A stretch of DNA of 64,000 nt from NCBI RefSeq assembly GCF_963668085.1, contig NZ_OY764058.1, forward strand, positions 901,687 to 965,686. Direction: 5' to 3'. This document shows, piece after piece, positions 16,656-26,195 of the stretch (the first letter of the stretch is position 1; each line of letters starts with the position of its first letter). A model generated the notes under the pieces. The model made no database searches, was not told the origin of the DNA, and saw only the letters and a list, made by a program, of their open reading frames with translations. The position numbers and the translations under genes were made by a program. Source of the stretch: an uncultured Ilyobacter sp. (GTDB lineage: Bacteria; Fusobacteriota; Fusobacteriia; Fusobacteriales; Fusobacteriaceae).

Positions 16656-17492
16656 ATGAAAAAATTAATATTAGGAACTTTTATCTTTGTTAGCTGCCTT
16701 TCATTCTCAGAAGAATCAACTTATCGAGATTTTTCCATGAAAGAACCAGTTATAAGATCTGGATTAAAAGAAGCTAAAGAAAACATTGCGAGAAGTTTTG
16801 TTTTTAATCAGGGAGATATGTATAGAGTCTATGCTAGAGAGGGATTTCTAACAACAATATTACTTCAGCCAGGAGAGGAAGTGACATTCTTAGGTGGTGG
16901 AGATACCTCTAGATGGGCTATTGAACAAGCATTAACAGGATCTAACGAAGGGGAAAGAATTGCAATCTATATCAAGCCATTTCAACAAGAAATAAAAACA
17001 AATTTGATTATTAATACAAACAAAAGGCAGTACCATTTTTTTCTTCAAAGTGCAAAAAATTATTATAACCCTTTAGTTAGTTTTATATATCCTAGAGAAG
17101 CTCAATTGAAATACAAAATTGAAAAACTTAAGGATGAACAACAATTGACTCCAGTAAATACCGAGAACCTTTTCTTTGGATATAAGATAAATCACTCAAG
17201 GTATAAAATAGCTCCCTCACAGGTATTTGATGACGGGAATAAAACATTTCTGATAATGAAAAATGAAGTAAAAAGCTCTGAAGCTCCTGTAATCTATTTA
17301 GAAGACCCTCTTACGGGAGATACGGCGTTAGTGAACTACAGAATCAAAGGGAATTATTATATAGTTGATCGTATTTTTGATAAAGCAATTATAAAACTTG
17401 GTAAAAAAGAAGTAAAAATTAAGAGAACTATTAATTCTAATAGAAAAAGGAAGGATAATATTAAGCTATCTGGTCGTAGAGGTGAGCTTTGA
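16656..17492 (+). CDS. virB9: VirB9/TrbG periplasmic/outer-membrane channel protein
   Basis: A 278-residue protein starting at ATG 16656, placed eight bases after GAAGGA; earlier in-frame codons from 16599 overlap virB8 and are unlikely. A signal peptide (MKKLILGTFIFVSCLSFSE) is followed by a VirB9-type N-domain with the RDxxIY-like start of TrbG (YRVYAREGFLTTILLQPGEE) and a C-terminal beta domain that contacts VirB10 (VFDDGNKTFLIM). With VirB10 and a lipoprotein partner it forms the outer core complex. No VirB7-like lipoprotein was identified nearby. Confidence 0.8.
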   Translation: MKKLILGTFIFVSCLSFSEESTYRDFSMKEPVIRSGLKEAKENIARSFVFNQGDMYRVYAREGFLTTILLQPGEEVTFLGGGDTSRWAIEQALTGSNEGERIAIYIKPFQQEIKTNLIINTNKRQYHFFLQSAKNYYNPLVSFIYPREAQLKYKIEKLKDEQQLTPVNTENLFFGYKINHSRYKIAPSQVFDDGNKTFLIMKNEVKSSEAPVIYLEDPLTGDTALVNYRIKGNYYIVDRIFDKAIIKLGKKEVKIKRTINSNRKRKDNIKLSGRRGEL

Positions 17493-17493
17493 T

Positions 17494-18588
17494 ATGTCAG
17501 AAAGTTCTAATGAAAAACAAGTGAAAAAAGATGTGATTCCAGGAAAACATATAAACAAAAGGTCTTTAATAATAGCGTTTGTTTTAATCCTTGGAATCAT
17601 AATTTTAACTTCATCTTTTAAAAATAAAGGGAGTTCTGAGGAGAAGAAAAGTATTAATTTAGAGGAAAAAATGACGGTTAATAATGTTTCAGATCTTCCA
17701 AATAGCTATCAAGAGATGAGAATAAAAGAAGAGATAGAAACACCTTTTGATAATAGCAATTACACAGAAAATGTAATTTATCAAAATCAAATGTTAGATG
17801 AAGAAAAGCATAAAAAATTGGATAAACTTTATCAAGAAGCGGAACTAGCTAAAAGAAGTGGAATAGGATTTGGTGTCAATAAGAGAAATAATGAAAACAC
17901 CTCAATTGACCAAACTACCTATATTTCAAGAGAACAGAATTTAAATGACCAAGGAAGCAAGGATTCTTTCTTAAAAAATAAAGAATCTAGCCCTACCTAC
18001 CTTAAAAATTATATAGAGGATCCAATATCACCATATGAAATAAAAGCAGGAACAGTAATACCTGGTATTATGATTACCGGAATTAATTCTGATCTACCGG
18101 GAAATATAGTTGGTCAAGTTAGAGAGTCAGTATTTGATAAAGTTTCTGGTAACTATCTTTTAATTCCTCAAGGCACTAAAATTTTTGGAACTTATGACTC
18201 CAATGTAAGTTGGGGACAGAATCGAGTACTAATTGTCTGGCAAAGGCTTATTTTTCCTAATGGAAAATCAATTAATCTCTCTAATATGCCAGGAGTTGAT
18301 CTTACAGGCCAGGCAGGTTTCAGCGATAAAGTAAATAATCACTTTGGAACACTTTTAAAAGGAGTAGTGCTTACATCAATTACAGGTGCCGGCTCAGCAA
18401 TAGTAACAAATGATGAAAATAATGATTATGAGTCTGAAGCTGCTAAGGCTGCAGGAATAGCAATTATTAATATTGGGAATAATTTTGCAGAAAAGGCCTT
18501 AGATGTACAGCCCACCATTGAAATAAGAGCAGGATATAGATTTAACATCATGGTAAATAGCGATATGATTTTAACACCTTATGAATAA
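17494..18588 (+). CDS. virB10: VirB10/TrbI channel protein
   Basis: A 364-residue protein with a cytoplasmic N-terminus, one transmembrane helix (about 29-45), a low-complexity linker and a C-terminal TrbI/VirB10 beta-barrel domain (GTVIPGIMITGINSDLPG, then LIPQGTKIFGTYDS, and a final RAGYRFNIMVNSDM). It spans both membranes and couples ATPase energy to channel gating. ATG 17494 lies one base after the virB9 stop, with AGAGGTGAG as ribosome site, so translation is coupled; GTG 17482 is less likely. Confidence 0.87.
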   Translation: MSESSNEKQVKKDVIPGKHINKRSLIIAFVLILGIIILTSSFKNKGSSEEKKSINLEEKMTVNNVSDLPNSYQEMRIKEEIETPFDNSNYTENVIYQNQMLDEEKHKKLDKLYQEAELAKRSGIGFGVNKRNNENTSIDQTTYISREQNLNDQGSKDSFLKNKESSPTYLKNYIEDPISPYEIKAGTVIPGIMITGINSDLPGNIVGQVRESVFDKVSGNYLLIPQGTKIFGTYDSNVSWGQNRVLIVWQRLIFPNGKSINLSNMPGVDLTGQAGFSDKVNNHFGTLLKGVVLTSITGAGSAIVTNDENNDYESEAAKAAGIAIINIGNNFAEKALDVQPTIEIRAGYRFNIMVNSDMILTPYE

Positions 18589-18620
18589 AGAACAAAAATA
18601 TTCAAAAAGGAAAACCTGAT

Positions 18621-20105
18621 ATGAAACTTAATTTTAATTTTTATAAGAAAAATATAATCGGCTATATATTCATTTTGTTTCTTCTTTCTGGAATATGGAT
18701 GGCCACACAAACTTTTGCTAAATATACAGGATATCACCCTGGATTAGGTGATCCACTGGTTAAATTTAAAGGAATTAAAATATACAAACCTTTTTTGATT
18801 TTAATCTGGCTAAATAAATATTCCCACTTTGCTCCTATTGCTGCTCAAAAGTCAACACAAACATTATTTGGATTTATATTTACAGGATTTTTCATTATGG
18901 CTATTTTCAAAAGGCAGAATTCCTCTCTAGACACCCACGGTACTGCCAGATGGGCAAATATCTGTGATATCAGAGAATCTGGACTTTATTTAAAAAATAA
19001 AGAAGTTGAAAAAGCTTTAAAATCCTCTGGAATGTGGAATCTATATACCAAAAGACTACCTAAAGAAGAGCATCATAGGGATGGAGTTGTTTTAGGAAAA
19101 GACCGTAAAGGAAGAGAGATAATACATAATGGAGTTGAACACATTATGCTTATGGCCCCTACCAGGTCAGGTAAGGGGGTAGGTGTTATTATACCCACTC
19201 TTCTTACTTGGAAACACTCTACAATTGTTAATGATATCAAAGGTGAGAACTATCAACTCACAAAAAAATTCAGAGAAGCATTGGGGCACAAATGTCTGAA
19301 ATTTGATCCAACAAATCCCGTCGAATCATGTAAGTATAATCCCCTTCTTGGCATTAATAAGGGGAAGGACTGTGAATATCAAGACGCCAGAATTATCGCA
19401 GAAATAATATGTGCTTCAGATAAGCCAGATCACTGGTCTCAAAGTGCAACTTCTTTTTTAACAGGAATAATCCTTCATGTTATCTATTCAGAATCTAACC
19501 CTACTCTAGGAGGAATAGTTCGTTTTTTAACGTCAACAGAAACAAATTTCGAAGATAAAATGGAACAAATAATGTCCTATCCTCATACGAACGATCACTC
19601 TACTTTTGAAAATATCTATCATGATGTTGTAAAGCTAAACGTTGAAGATGAAGAAACACAAGAGTTAACAGTAACAGAGTTTCCAAATACACATCCTGTT
19701 GCAGCAAGAGTTGCAGGAGACATGCTAGGAAAGGCAGATAAGGAAAGAGCAAGTATAGTTTCAACAGCTCTTACTAAACTGGGGATATATCAAGATCCCA
19801 TTATAGACAAAAATACATCTGGCAGTGATTTTAATATAAATGATCTCATGAATGCCGATGTTCCTTTAGATCTTTTTCTTGTAACACCGCCCAAGGCATT
19901 AGATGTCACAGCTCCTCTTTTTAGGTTGATCATAACTCAGATTATATATGGACTTACTGAGGAAATGGTATTTATGAATGGAATGAAAAATAAGGGATAT
20001 AAGCATAGACTTTTACTTTTATTAGACGAATTTTCTGCACTTGGAAAAATTCCATTAAGGCCTAGCGTCGATATTTATGGCTTTTTGCACAAAACACTAT
20101 TCTAG
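18621..20105 (+). pseudogene. virD4: VirD4/TraG coupling protein, 3' truncated by Tn3-family transposon
   Basis: Genuine sequence covers about residues 1-479. It has two N-terminal transmembrane helices (about 10-30 and 80-97), a Walker A (APTRSGKGVG near 179-188) and a Walker B (LLLLLDEFSALGK near 466-478), the marks of the DNA-pumping type IV coupling ATPase. Family members continue for well over 100 residues beyond this point. From base 20059 the frame enters the transposon terminal repeat and stops 47 bases later, so about 15 foreign residues end the protein. The missing part is not found on the far side of the transposon. Coupling function is probably lost. Confidence 0.85.
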
Positions 20106-20136
20106 CTCAATAAAAATAGGGATAGAGAAAATATCC

Positions 20137-22905
20137 CTACCCCTTAACCTTAATTTCTCTGAGTCCATCTTCTGTAGCTATTTTACTCTCCTCAAATATA
20201 TATTTTCCTAAAAAATTAACATGCCCTGTGCCTAGTGGACTTACTCTCTTAAATTCTTCTTCATCAAACCATTCATAGTCCTTTATAACGGAATAAATCT
20301 TCTCTAAGTACCTTGTATTCCAGATAATTAAAGAGGAAAGTAGGATATTTAAGCAACTAGCTTTTTCTAATTGCTCACCTATTGATCTCTCATTAAGCCT
20401 TCCGTGCTTCCCAAAAAACATTAATCTTGCCACGGAGTTTATAGCTTCTCCCTTATTTAGCATCTTTTGTACCTCTTTTCTTAGGTCGTCATCTGAGAAG
20501 TACTCTAATATATACTTGGTCTTTATGATTCTTCCAATCTCCTTTAGCCCTTTGGCTACTCCATTATCCCTGTTATATGAGTTTATCTTATTTAAAATCA
20601 GTGATGCCTTTACTTTTCCACATCTGATAGATTCAATAAGCCTTAAAATCTCACTGTAGTTTTCAGTTATTATTTTTTCATTTATCTTTTTAAACTTCTT
20701 ATTACTTACTTCTGTATTCTCAAAATAATAGAGCTGTTGCTGGCTTAGGCTTTTTATTCTTGGTTTAAACTCAAATCCCAGAAGGTAAGTCAATGCAAAC
20801 ATCTGCTCTGTATACCCTGCCGTATCTGTGGAATGTTCATATATTTCGAGCTCTGTACCATGATAAAGTAACCCATCTAACACATGATTACTATCTCTTC
20901 CCTCTAGCATCTGAACATAGTATGGAGTATATTGGTCGCTAATATGACGGTATATGCTTCCACCCTTGTTTTTGTAGTGAGTATTATAGTCAGCGTAGAT
21001 AGTTTTTAGGCTTATAGGTACTCTCATTCCATCAGAAGAAGATTTATGACCTTCTCCCCAGTTCTTAACGATATCCAAAGAGTGGTGGTAATTTACCAGT
21101 ATCTTTTGAGCTTTGGATAACGCTTCACTACTAAAATAGAACTCATCTATTCTACGAAGAAGAGTTTCATTTATAGAGCTAGAGATAGCCATCTTAGAGA
21201 AACCTATATTGTGGCCATTAGACATCAAAGCAGCTATTAAGTGTTTCTGCTTCTCGTAGATATCGTCACTGTCCCTTATATAATCCAATACACCTGTCCA
21301 TGTGTTTACTTCATAAAGAATTTCAGGCATAGAGATTTTAGGAAAATAATTATAGACTCTGTCACTAAAAATACTTTTATCATCGGCTTGGATATCGGTA
21401 TTGAATTCTATTTGTCTAGGTATAACCAGCAAATTCTTTAGAGTCTCCAGAAAGATTCTCACTTCTTTAGCATCAGATACCTTCTTATCTTCCACCAAAT
21501 AATGATCGAAGCTATTGTATTTTTTACTTTCCTTTACAAAGATATCTCCAGACCTTATATAGTCTCTAATGGAGTACAGAAGAGCTAATTCAATAGACTT
21601 CTTGCTAGACCCCATTTTCTTTATATTTTTCTGCCATTGATTGTTAAATATGGAAATATCCATATCAATTTTCTTTTTATGTTTTAAGGCTGGAAACTCT
21701 TTAAGATTCCTTATAAACTCGGGCTTAGTATTGCTTTCAAACTCTATAATTTCAATAAGTTCATTGGTATAATTGAAGCTGGATTGGGACTTTAACAGGA
21801 AATCAATCTCCTCCAGTTCATCTCTCTGAGACTCCAGTTCTTCATTGAGAGGTAATAAAGACTCCTGTAATTCCCTTAACTCCTGTACACCATTTAGTTC
21901 AAGAACCTCCTTTACAACCTCTTTTAACTTTAAGGTATTCATTTTTAATTGCTCTTGATTCTTTAGGTTATATATCTTGGACTTTTTCCTACTCCTCTTA
22001 AGAACAGTCTGAGTATATGCAGAAGTTACCTCTATAACCATATCTACAAACTCTTTCCTTCTAAAGTGTATAAACATAGCAAGATAAGCTAATTTCTTAT
22101 TCTCGTCAGAAAACTGATCTATTCTATGTTTATCAGATTTTTGAACCTCTAGATTAAAGTACCTTACCTTGGCTTCACTTAAGAAACTTAGATCCAAGGG
22201 ACTTCTATAGGTATCAAGTTCCTTTATCATCTTTAGCAGTGCTTTAGCTCCACCTGAATTGGCATTAACACTTATATTCTTTATCCTGGAGTAGGTTGAT
22301 GTCCCTGATGCTTCTATATCCAGTAAAGAATACAGCCTAAAAGGATCTTCTACATTACTTCGGATTTCTTGAAAAATTTTGTCATCTGACTCCTTTATTT
22401 CCAACCACAATAAGTGTTCCATTATCTGTAGTGAAGGAGGTACAATTTTCTTATCTTTCAATACTTTAAAAGCTTCCTTAACTATAGCTACGTTATCACC
22501 ATAAGAAAAAGCTATCTTATAAAACTCTTCCCTTATATTATCTGTGTATTTGAACTCAGAGTAACTGTACTCTTCTATAATTTGATAAAAATATCTGGAC
22601 TTTGTATTCTTTATCCTCCAATGCTCACCTAGATTTTTAGCAGTACATCCTAACTGATCTTCTATAAAATTAACTACAACACCTGGTATTTTTTCAGGAA
22701 GATGCCTTATGTCCAGTCCTTTAACCCTTAAATATAAAAGCTGAAGAGCATAGCCAATCCTATGATATGGTTTAGGCAATTCTTGAATTTCCTTTATTTC
22801 TTCAGGGGTTAAGGTGAAGTTTGTTGACAGTTCCTTCTCGTTACATATTGACAATAAGATCTCTTCCCTTTCCCTTCTTAAAAGGATCTTGTTTCTATAT
22901 CTCAT
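20137..22905 (-). CDS. tnpA: Tn3-family transposase TnpA
   Basis: A 922-residue protein with a Tn3 N-terminal DNA-binding domain (LTPEEIKEIQELPKPYHRIG, DUF4158-like), coiled-coil middle, and the Tn3 DDE domain: SSSDGMRV (first D), EHSTDTAGYTE (second D) and the ERSIGEQLEKAS segment (E). It is slightly shorter than the roughly 960-1000 residues usual in the family but looks complete and uninterrupted. It catalyses replicative transposition through a cointegrate. Its ATG overlaps the end of tnpR by 11 bases, so both are one transcript from the res region. Confidence 0.93.
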   Translation of the reverse strand: MRYRNKILLRREREEILLSICNEKELSTNFTLTPEEIKEIQELPKPYHRIGYALQLLYLRVKGLDIRHLPEKIPGVVVNFIEDQLGCTAKNLGEHWRIKNTKSRYFYQIIEEYSYSEFKYTDNIREEFYKIAFSYGDNVAIVKEAFKVLKDKKIVPPSLQIMEHLLWLEIKESDDKIFQEIRSNVEDPFRLYSLLDIEASGTSTYSRIKNISVNANSGGAKALLKMIKELDTYRSPLDLSFLSEAKVRYFNLEVQKSDKHRIDQFSDENKKLAYLAMFIHFRRKEFVDMVIEVTSAYTQTVLKRSRKKSKIYNLKNQEQLKMNTLKLKEVVKEVLELNGVQELRELQESLLPLNEELESQRDELEEIDFLLKSQSSFNYTNELIEIIEFESNTKPEFIRNLKEFPALKHKKKIDMDISIFNNQWQKNIKKMGSSKKSIELALLYSIRDYIRSGDIFVKESKKYNSFDHYLVEDKKVSDAKEVRIFLETLKNLLVIPRQIEFNTDIQADDKSIFSDRVYNYFPKISMPEILYEVNTWTGVLDYIRDSDDIYEKQKHLIAALMSNGHNIGFSKMAISSSINETLLRRIDEFYFSSEALSKAQKILVNYHHSLDIVKNWGEGHKSSSDGMRVPISLKTIYADYNTHYKNKGGSIYRHISDQYTPYYVQMLEGRDSNHVLDGLLYHGTELEIYEHSTDTAGYTEQMFALTYLLGFEFKPRIKSLSQQQLYYFENTEVSNKKFKKINEKIITENYSEILRLIESIRCGKVKASLILNKINSYNRDNGVAKGLKEIGRIIKTKYILEYFSDDDLRKEVQKMLNKGEAINSVARLMFFGKHGRLNERSIGEQLEKASCLNILLSSLIIWNTRYLEKIYSVIKDYEWFDEEEFKRVSPLGTGHVNFLGKYIFEESKIATEDGLREIKVKG

Positions 22906-23542
22906 GGCTGCCCTCTTTCTTCATCTTATAAAACATTGCCTTTGAACACCCTATCGCTTCAAGGGCTTCTTTCACTGAGATATAATCAGGGTTATTTTTG
23001 TTTCTTGTAAGTGGATAAATTACTTTGAACCTTTCTCTAAGCTCTGTATCTTTGCTTCTGCCGAATTTAACCCCTTTAGATAAAGCCCTTTTAACACCTT
23101 CTCTCTGCCTCTTTCTCAACTCTTTCCTTTCCCACTCTGCTCTAAGGAGATCTACTTCAAGCATTGTATCTAGCATGACATTCAGCATAGCTTCAGCCAG
23201 AGAATTAGCTTTCTTAGAATTCAGATTTTCCTTTAAAAACTCATTTAAGTATCCCTGATCTATAGATTCTACTATGATACCTTTATTTGTAAGGTCTATA
23301 AGGCGTCTTCTTACCTCTTTAGCATCTCTTCCTATTCGATCTAAGTTTTTAACAACAATAGTATCGTTTTCTTTAACCCATTCATTTACAAGCTCATTCC
23401 AGGCTTGTCTATTCTCAAAACTCTTTCCAGATTTCTTCTCTTTGAATATAGTCCTTTCTGTAGCTCCAATTTCTTTAAAGGCTTGGATTTGCCTATCTAG
23501 ATTTTGTGTATCAGATGAAACTCTAGCATAAAAATATTTCAT
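22895..23542 (-). CDS. tnpR: Serine resolvase TnpR
   Basis: A 215-residue serine recombinase: YARVSSDTQNLDRQI with the nucleophile serine near residue 9-10, the KNLDRIGRDAKEV helix, and a C-terminal helix-turn-helix (SVKEALEAIGCSKAMFYKMK). It resolves the transposon cointegrate at res and normally represses tnpA. It is about 30 residues longer than Tn3 resolvase, with an extended linker (LNEFLKENLNSKKANSL). GGAGGT precedes ATG 23542. Upstream 23543-23760 contains the palindromes expected of a res site. Confidence 0.9.
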   Translation of the reverse strand: MKYFYARVSSDTQNLDRQIQAFKEIGATERTIFKEKKSGKSFENRQAWNELVNEWVKENDTIVVKNLDRIGRDAKEVRRRLIDLTNKGIIVESIDQGYLNEFLKENLNSKKANSLAEAMLNVMLDTMLEVDLLRAEWERKELRKRQREGVKRALSKGVKFGRSKDTELRERFKVIYPLTRNKNNPDYISVKEALEAIGCSKAMFYKMKKEGSHEI

Positions 23543-23659
23543 TCACTACCTCCGATGCTTTTATTATCTCTACACTTTTCAGGTGGAAAAAGTCAATGAA
23601 ATATATAGTATTTTATGAACTAAAGTTTATAAATAAGGAATAGAATGTTTATAGACTAA

Positions 23660-23730
23660 AAAAACAGAGATTTAAAACAGGTCTATAATAGTATACTATC
23701 GTAGACTCCTACTAAAGAATCTCTGTTTTT
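23660..23730. repeat. Nested palindromes upstream of tnpR, probable res/operator or terminator
   Basis: Outer arms AAAAACAGAGATT (23660-23672) and AATCTCTGTTTTT (23718-23730) are perfectly complementary. Inside lies ATAGTATACTAT (23688-23699), a perfect 12-bp palindrome flanked by GTCTA and TAGAC. The position between tnpR and the right end fits a resolvase crossover or binding site; the outer pair, ending in T5, could also stop transcription entering the transposon. Confidence 0.55.
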
Positions 23731-23785
23731 ATTGATTTTATTGGGATAGATTTACATTTGGTGCCGAAAGCCATAAATATCGACG

Positions 23786-24331
23786 CTAGGCCTTTAAGAA
23801 TATCTTACTCTTGAACTCCCCTATAGTCTCAACTCCGTCTGACTCGCCTATCCTAAAAATAACCCCCTCTACCACTGGGAAAAAGTCAAACAGCTTTATT
23901 ATCCCCTCCATCAAAAGCTCAGTCTCGGTTACCTTTCCTTTTTTTAGATAACTCTCTATACTGTCGTTATAAAACATAATGTCTGTGGTCACAAAAATTT
24001 TCATTTGGGATTCTACTGCTATTTTAAATATTTCACTGTAAAGTTCTCTATATCTTTGGATCTTCTTTTTCAGGTCAGGGTCATAGAAATCAAAATCCAC
24101 CATATAACAAAGTTCATCTACTGAGACTGCGGTGTACCCCATATCTTTTGCTTTCTCAATAAAAATCTTGAAGTAACCCACAATCTTTTGAATTTTCTTT
24201 TGGCTTAGATCCTGTTTCTCTAGATAGTAGAATGGAATTTTTGACCAGTTGAGCTTCTTCTTTTTTATTCCCGTAAAAAAAGGACCAATGGTATCGATCA
24301 TATAAATTTTTTCCACTCTCAATCCCCCCAT
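23786..24331 (-). pseudogene. N-terminal part of an unrecognised protein, truncated by the transposon
   Basis: About 175 native residues. The sequence alternates hydrophobic strands and amphipathic helices (YTAVSVDELCYMVDFDF, KIFVTTDIMFYND, VEGVIFRIGESDGVETIG), which suggests a TIM-barrel enzyme. The RIGESDG turn recalls glycoside hydrolases of the alpha-glucuronidase kind, but I do not recognise the family. The frame runs straight into the transposon right repeat, which supplies its last residues and TAG, so the C-terminal part is lost. Start is ambiguous: ATG 24331, or a GTG at about 24316 preceded by GGGGGA. No neighbour helps assign a function. Confidence 0.55.
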
Positions 24332-24410
24332 ACAGAAAATAACAAACGAAATTTAAGTTATTATAACAAATTTAAGAGTGAACTTTGCCTTTCTTTACAC
24401 ATCTTTTGCA

Positions 24411-24450
24411 TTGAAAAAAATAAAAGCCTCCGGTATTTCCGAAAGCCTTT
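24411..24450 (-). terminator. Terminator of the LPS operon
   Basis: On the minus strand a 12-bp stem (AAAGGCTTTCGG / CCGGAGGCTTTT, with G-U pairs) is followed by a T-rich tail, about 14 bases after the last gene of the glycan locus. Confidence 0.8.
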
Positions 24451-24463
24451 AAGGTTTTTATCT

Positions 24464-25426
24464 TTATTTAACTTTATTGTACCAGCTTAAAAACTTTTTT
24501 ATCCCGTCTTTAAACTGAGTTTTAGGGTTATATCCCAAAATCTCTTTTGCCTTAGTTATATCTGCATAAGTCTTCTTAACGTCTCCAGGCTGCATAGGCT
24601 GCCTGTCTATCTTGGCCTCTATACCTAGCCCTGCCTCTATGGTTCCTACCATCTCATTGAGAGATATAGTATGAGATTCCCCTAGATTGAAGATTTCATA
24701 TACTTTCTTGTTATTTTCAAGGTATTTTATGGATTTTACCACCCCATCTATAATATCGTCTATGTAGGTATAGTCCCTCTGAGTAGTCCCGTCTCCATAA
24801 AATGGAATGGCTTCTCCTGCTGTTATCATCCTTGTGAACTTATGTATAGCAAGGTCCGGCCTTTGCCTAGGACCATACACTGTAAAGAACCTCAGTTGGA
24901 TCATATCGATGCTATAGAGGTGGTGATAGACATGTCCCATTACCTCTCCCGACTTTTTTGTAGCGGCATAGGGAGATATGGCATAGTCCACAACGGCCGT
25001 TTCTTTAAAAGGGGCATCTTTATTGTTACCGTACACCGATGAAGAGGATGCCTGGATAAATTTATTTATCCCGTGAGTCTTACATAACTCTAGTAGATTC
25101 ATAAGGCCCTTCACATTGACCTCTTCGTAGAGCAAGGGATTTTCAAGAGATGGTCTCACTCCTGCCATAGCAGCAAGGTTGATAACCATTTCTACATTTT
25201 CTTCTTCAAATATTTTTTTTAAAAAATCAAAATCCCTTATATCACCTCTATACAACTTGTAGTTTGGATTATCTAGATTACTCCTTACATTTCTTTCTTT
25301 TATTTTCACATCATAATAAGCATTAAAATTATCTACAACCACCACTTTGTGTCCCTCATTGAGTAGATAGTCGCAAAGGTGTGAGCCTATGAAGCCTGCT
25401 CCGCCGGTTACTAGATACTTTTTCAT
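24464..25426 (-). CDS. NAD-dependent nucleotide-sugar epimerase, UDP-glucuronate 4-epimerase-like
   Basis: A 320-residue short-chain dehydrogenase/reductase of extended type. The Rossmann motif TGGAGFIGSH is at residues 7-16, and the catalytic S-S-S and YAATK (YxxxK) are present near 127 and 152. The segment DNFNAYYDVKIKERN is typical of UDP-glucuronate 4-epimerases (LspL/Gla type), which make UDP-galacturonate. Specificity for another UDP- or dTDP-sugar cannot be excluded. GGAGATGATC precedes ATG. It is the last gene before the operon terminator, suggesting that a galacturonate-type sugar is part of the LPS made by this locus. Confidence 0.82.
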   Translation of the reverse strand: MKKYLVTGGAGFIGSHLCDYLLNEGHKVVVVDNFNAYYDVKIKERNVRSNLDNPNYKLYRGDIRDFDFLKKIFEEENVEMVINLAAMAGVRPSLENPLLYEEVNVKGLMNLLELCKTHGINKFIQASSSSVYGNNKDAPFKETAVVDYAISPYAATKKSGEVMGHVYHHLYSIDMIQLRFFTVYGPRQRPDLAIHKFTRMITAGEAIPFYGDGTTQRDYTYIDDIIDGVVKSIKYLENNKKVYEIFNLGESHTISLNEMVGTIEAGLGIEAKIDRQPMQPGDVKKTYADITKAKEILGYNPKTQFKDGIKKFLSWYNKVK

Positions 25427-25442
25427 TAGATCATCTCCTAAT

Positions 25443-26165
25443 CTATATTTTCCAGCCCTTATCCCTTAAAATCTTCTTATTCTTTTTTATCTTTGCCACT
25501 ATGGGATTCCTTTTAAAAAATTTTACTAAAAGTACGAGATAATAAAAAATATTTTTCCTATACGGGTATATCATCTCCTTATAAGAGTCATTTTTCATAG
25601 TTACCATATCATAATGTGCCCTGTAATTTCCAAAACACATTTTTTTGGCCTGAGTATCTATCACCTTGACACCTTCTTTTGTAATTATAAAATTACTCGG
25701 ATTACAGTCTCCATGATAGACTCCGTACTTATGCATTTCTTTTGTAGCCTCTACCGCCATATGCTTATTTTTTAAAACAGCTTCCCCGTCTGCCATCTCG
25801 AAAATTATACGGGATTCTTCAATCATACCATATTTTCTATTTACAATAGCTCCTAGAGGCATAGCAAAGATATCCAACCCTTTTTCTTTTAAGATATTAA
25901 TATTTTTAAGAGTCTCCACTACTTCTCCAGACTTGAAAAGAGTAAAAAATTTCCTCTGGGGTATTCTAAATTCGTTTCTTGGAGATTTCATAACATAATC
26001 TTTACCATAATAATTTATTTTCACTACATAATTACGCAGAGTATTTTTAAACTCCTCTTTTATTTCAATGTCATTATCTGCTATTTTTTTTAAAATATTT
26101 TCGATTTCGGAATCATAAAAAAACAATTTATATCCCTTATACTCTTTTTCTATAAAATCATTCAT
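25443..26165 (-). CDS. rfaY: LPS core kinase, RfaY/WaaY-like
   Basis: A 240-residue atypical protein-kinase-fold protein. The catalytic loop HGDCNPSNF and the metal-binding VIDTQ segment correspond to HxDxxxxN and DFG of kinases, and an early VVKINYYGKDYVMK strand supplies the ATP-binding lysine. It resembles RfaY/WaaY, which phosphorylates heptose in the LPS inner core, and the Kdo kinase group. The neighbouring GT9 heptosyltransferase-like gene supports a core role. A basic C-terminal tail may hold it to the membrane. Acceptor sugar unknown. Confidence 0.75.
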   Translation of the reverse strand: MNDFIEKEYKGYKLFFYDSEIENILKKIADNDIEIKEEFKNTLRNYVVKINYYGKDYVMKSPRNEFRIPQRKFFTLFKSGEVVETLKNINILKEKGLDIFAMPLGAIVNRKYGMIEESRIIFEMADGEAVLKNKHMAVEATKEMHKYGVYHGDCNPSNFIITKEGVKVIDTQAKKMCFGNYRAHYDMVTMKNDSYKEMIYPYRKNIFYYLVLLVKFFKRNPIVAKIKKNKKILRDKGWKI

Positions 26166-26195
26166 AAAGTCCCTTTCAAAGTTAAAAATAGAAAA

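Larger units (their letters stand above)
20059..23792. mobile_element. Complete Tn3-family transposon, about 3.73 kb
   Basis: The ends are inverted repeats: the left reads from 20059 GGCCTAGCGTCGATATTTAT then GGCTTT, and the right, read inward on the minus strand from 23792, is identical for 26 bases and similar for about ten more (TTGCACAAAA versus CGGCACCAAA). Between them lie tnpA and tnpR on the minus strand and a palindrome-rich region upstream of tnpR that fits a res site. The flanking 5-mers ATTAA and TTTAA differ at one position, a possible decayed target duplication, yet the two flanks are unrelated genes. Confidence 0.85.

Noticed and set aside
24842..25042. Plus-strand frame opposite the epimerase gene
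   Set aside because: Antisense to strongly conserved SDR motifs and without a start context; many similar shadows occur opposite the glycan, transport and oxidoreductase genes.
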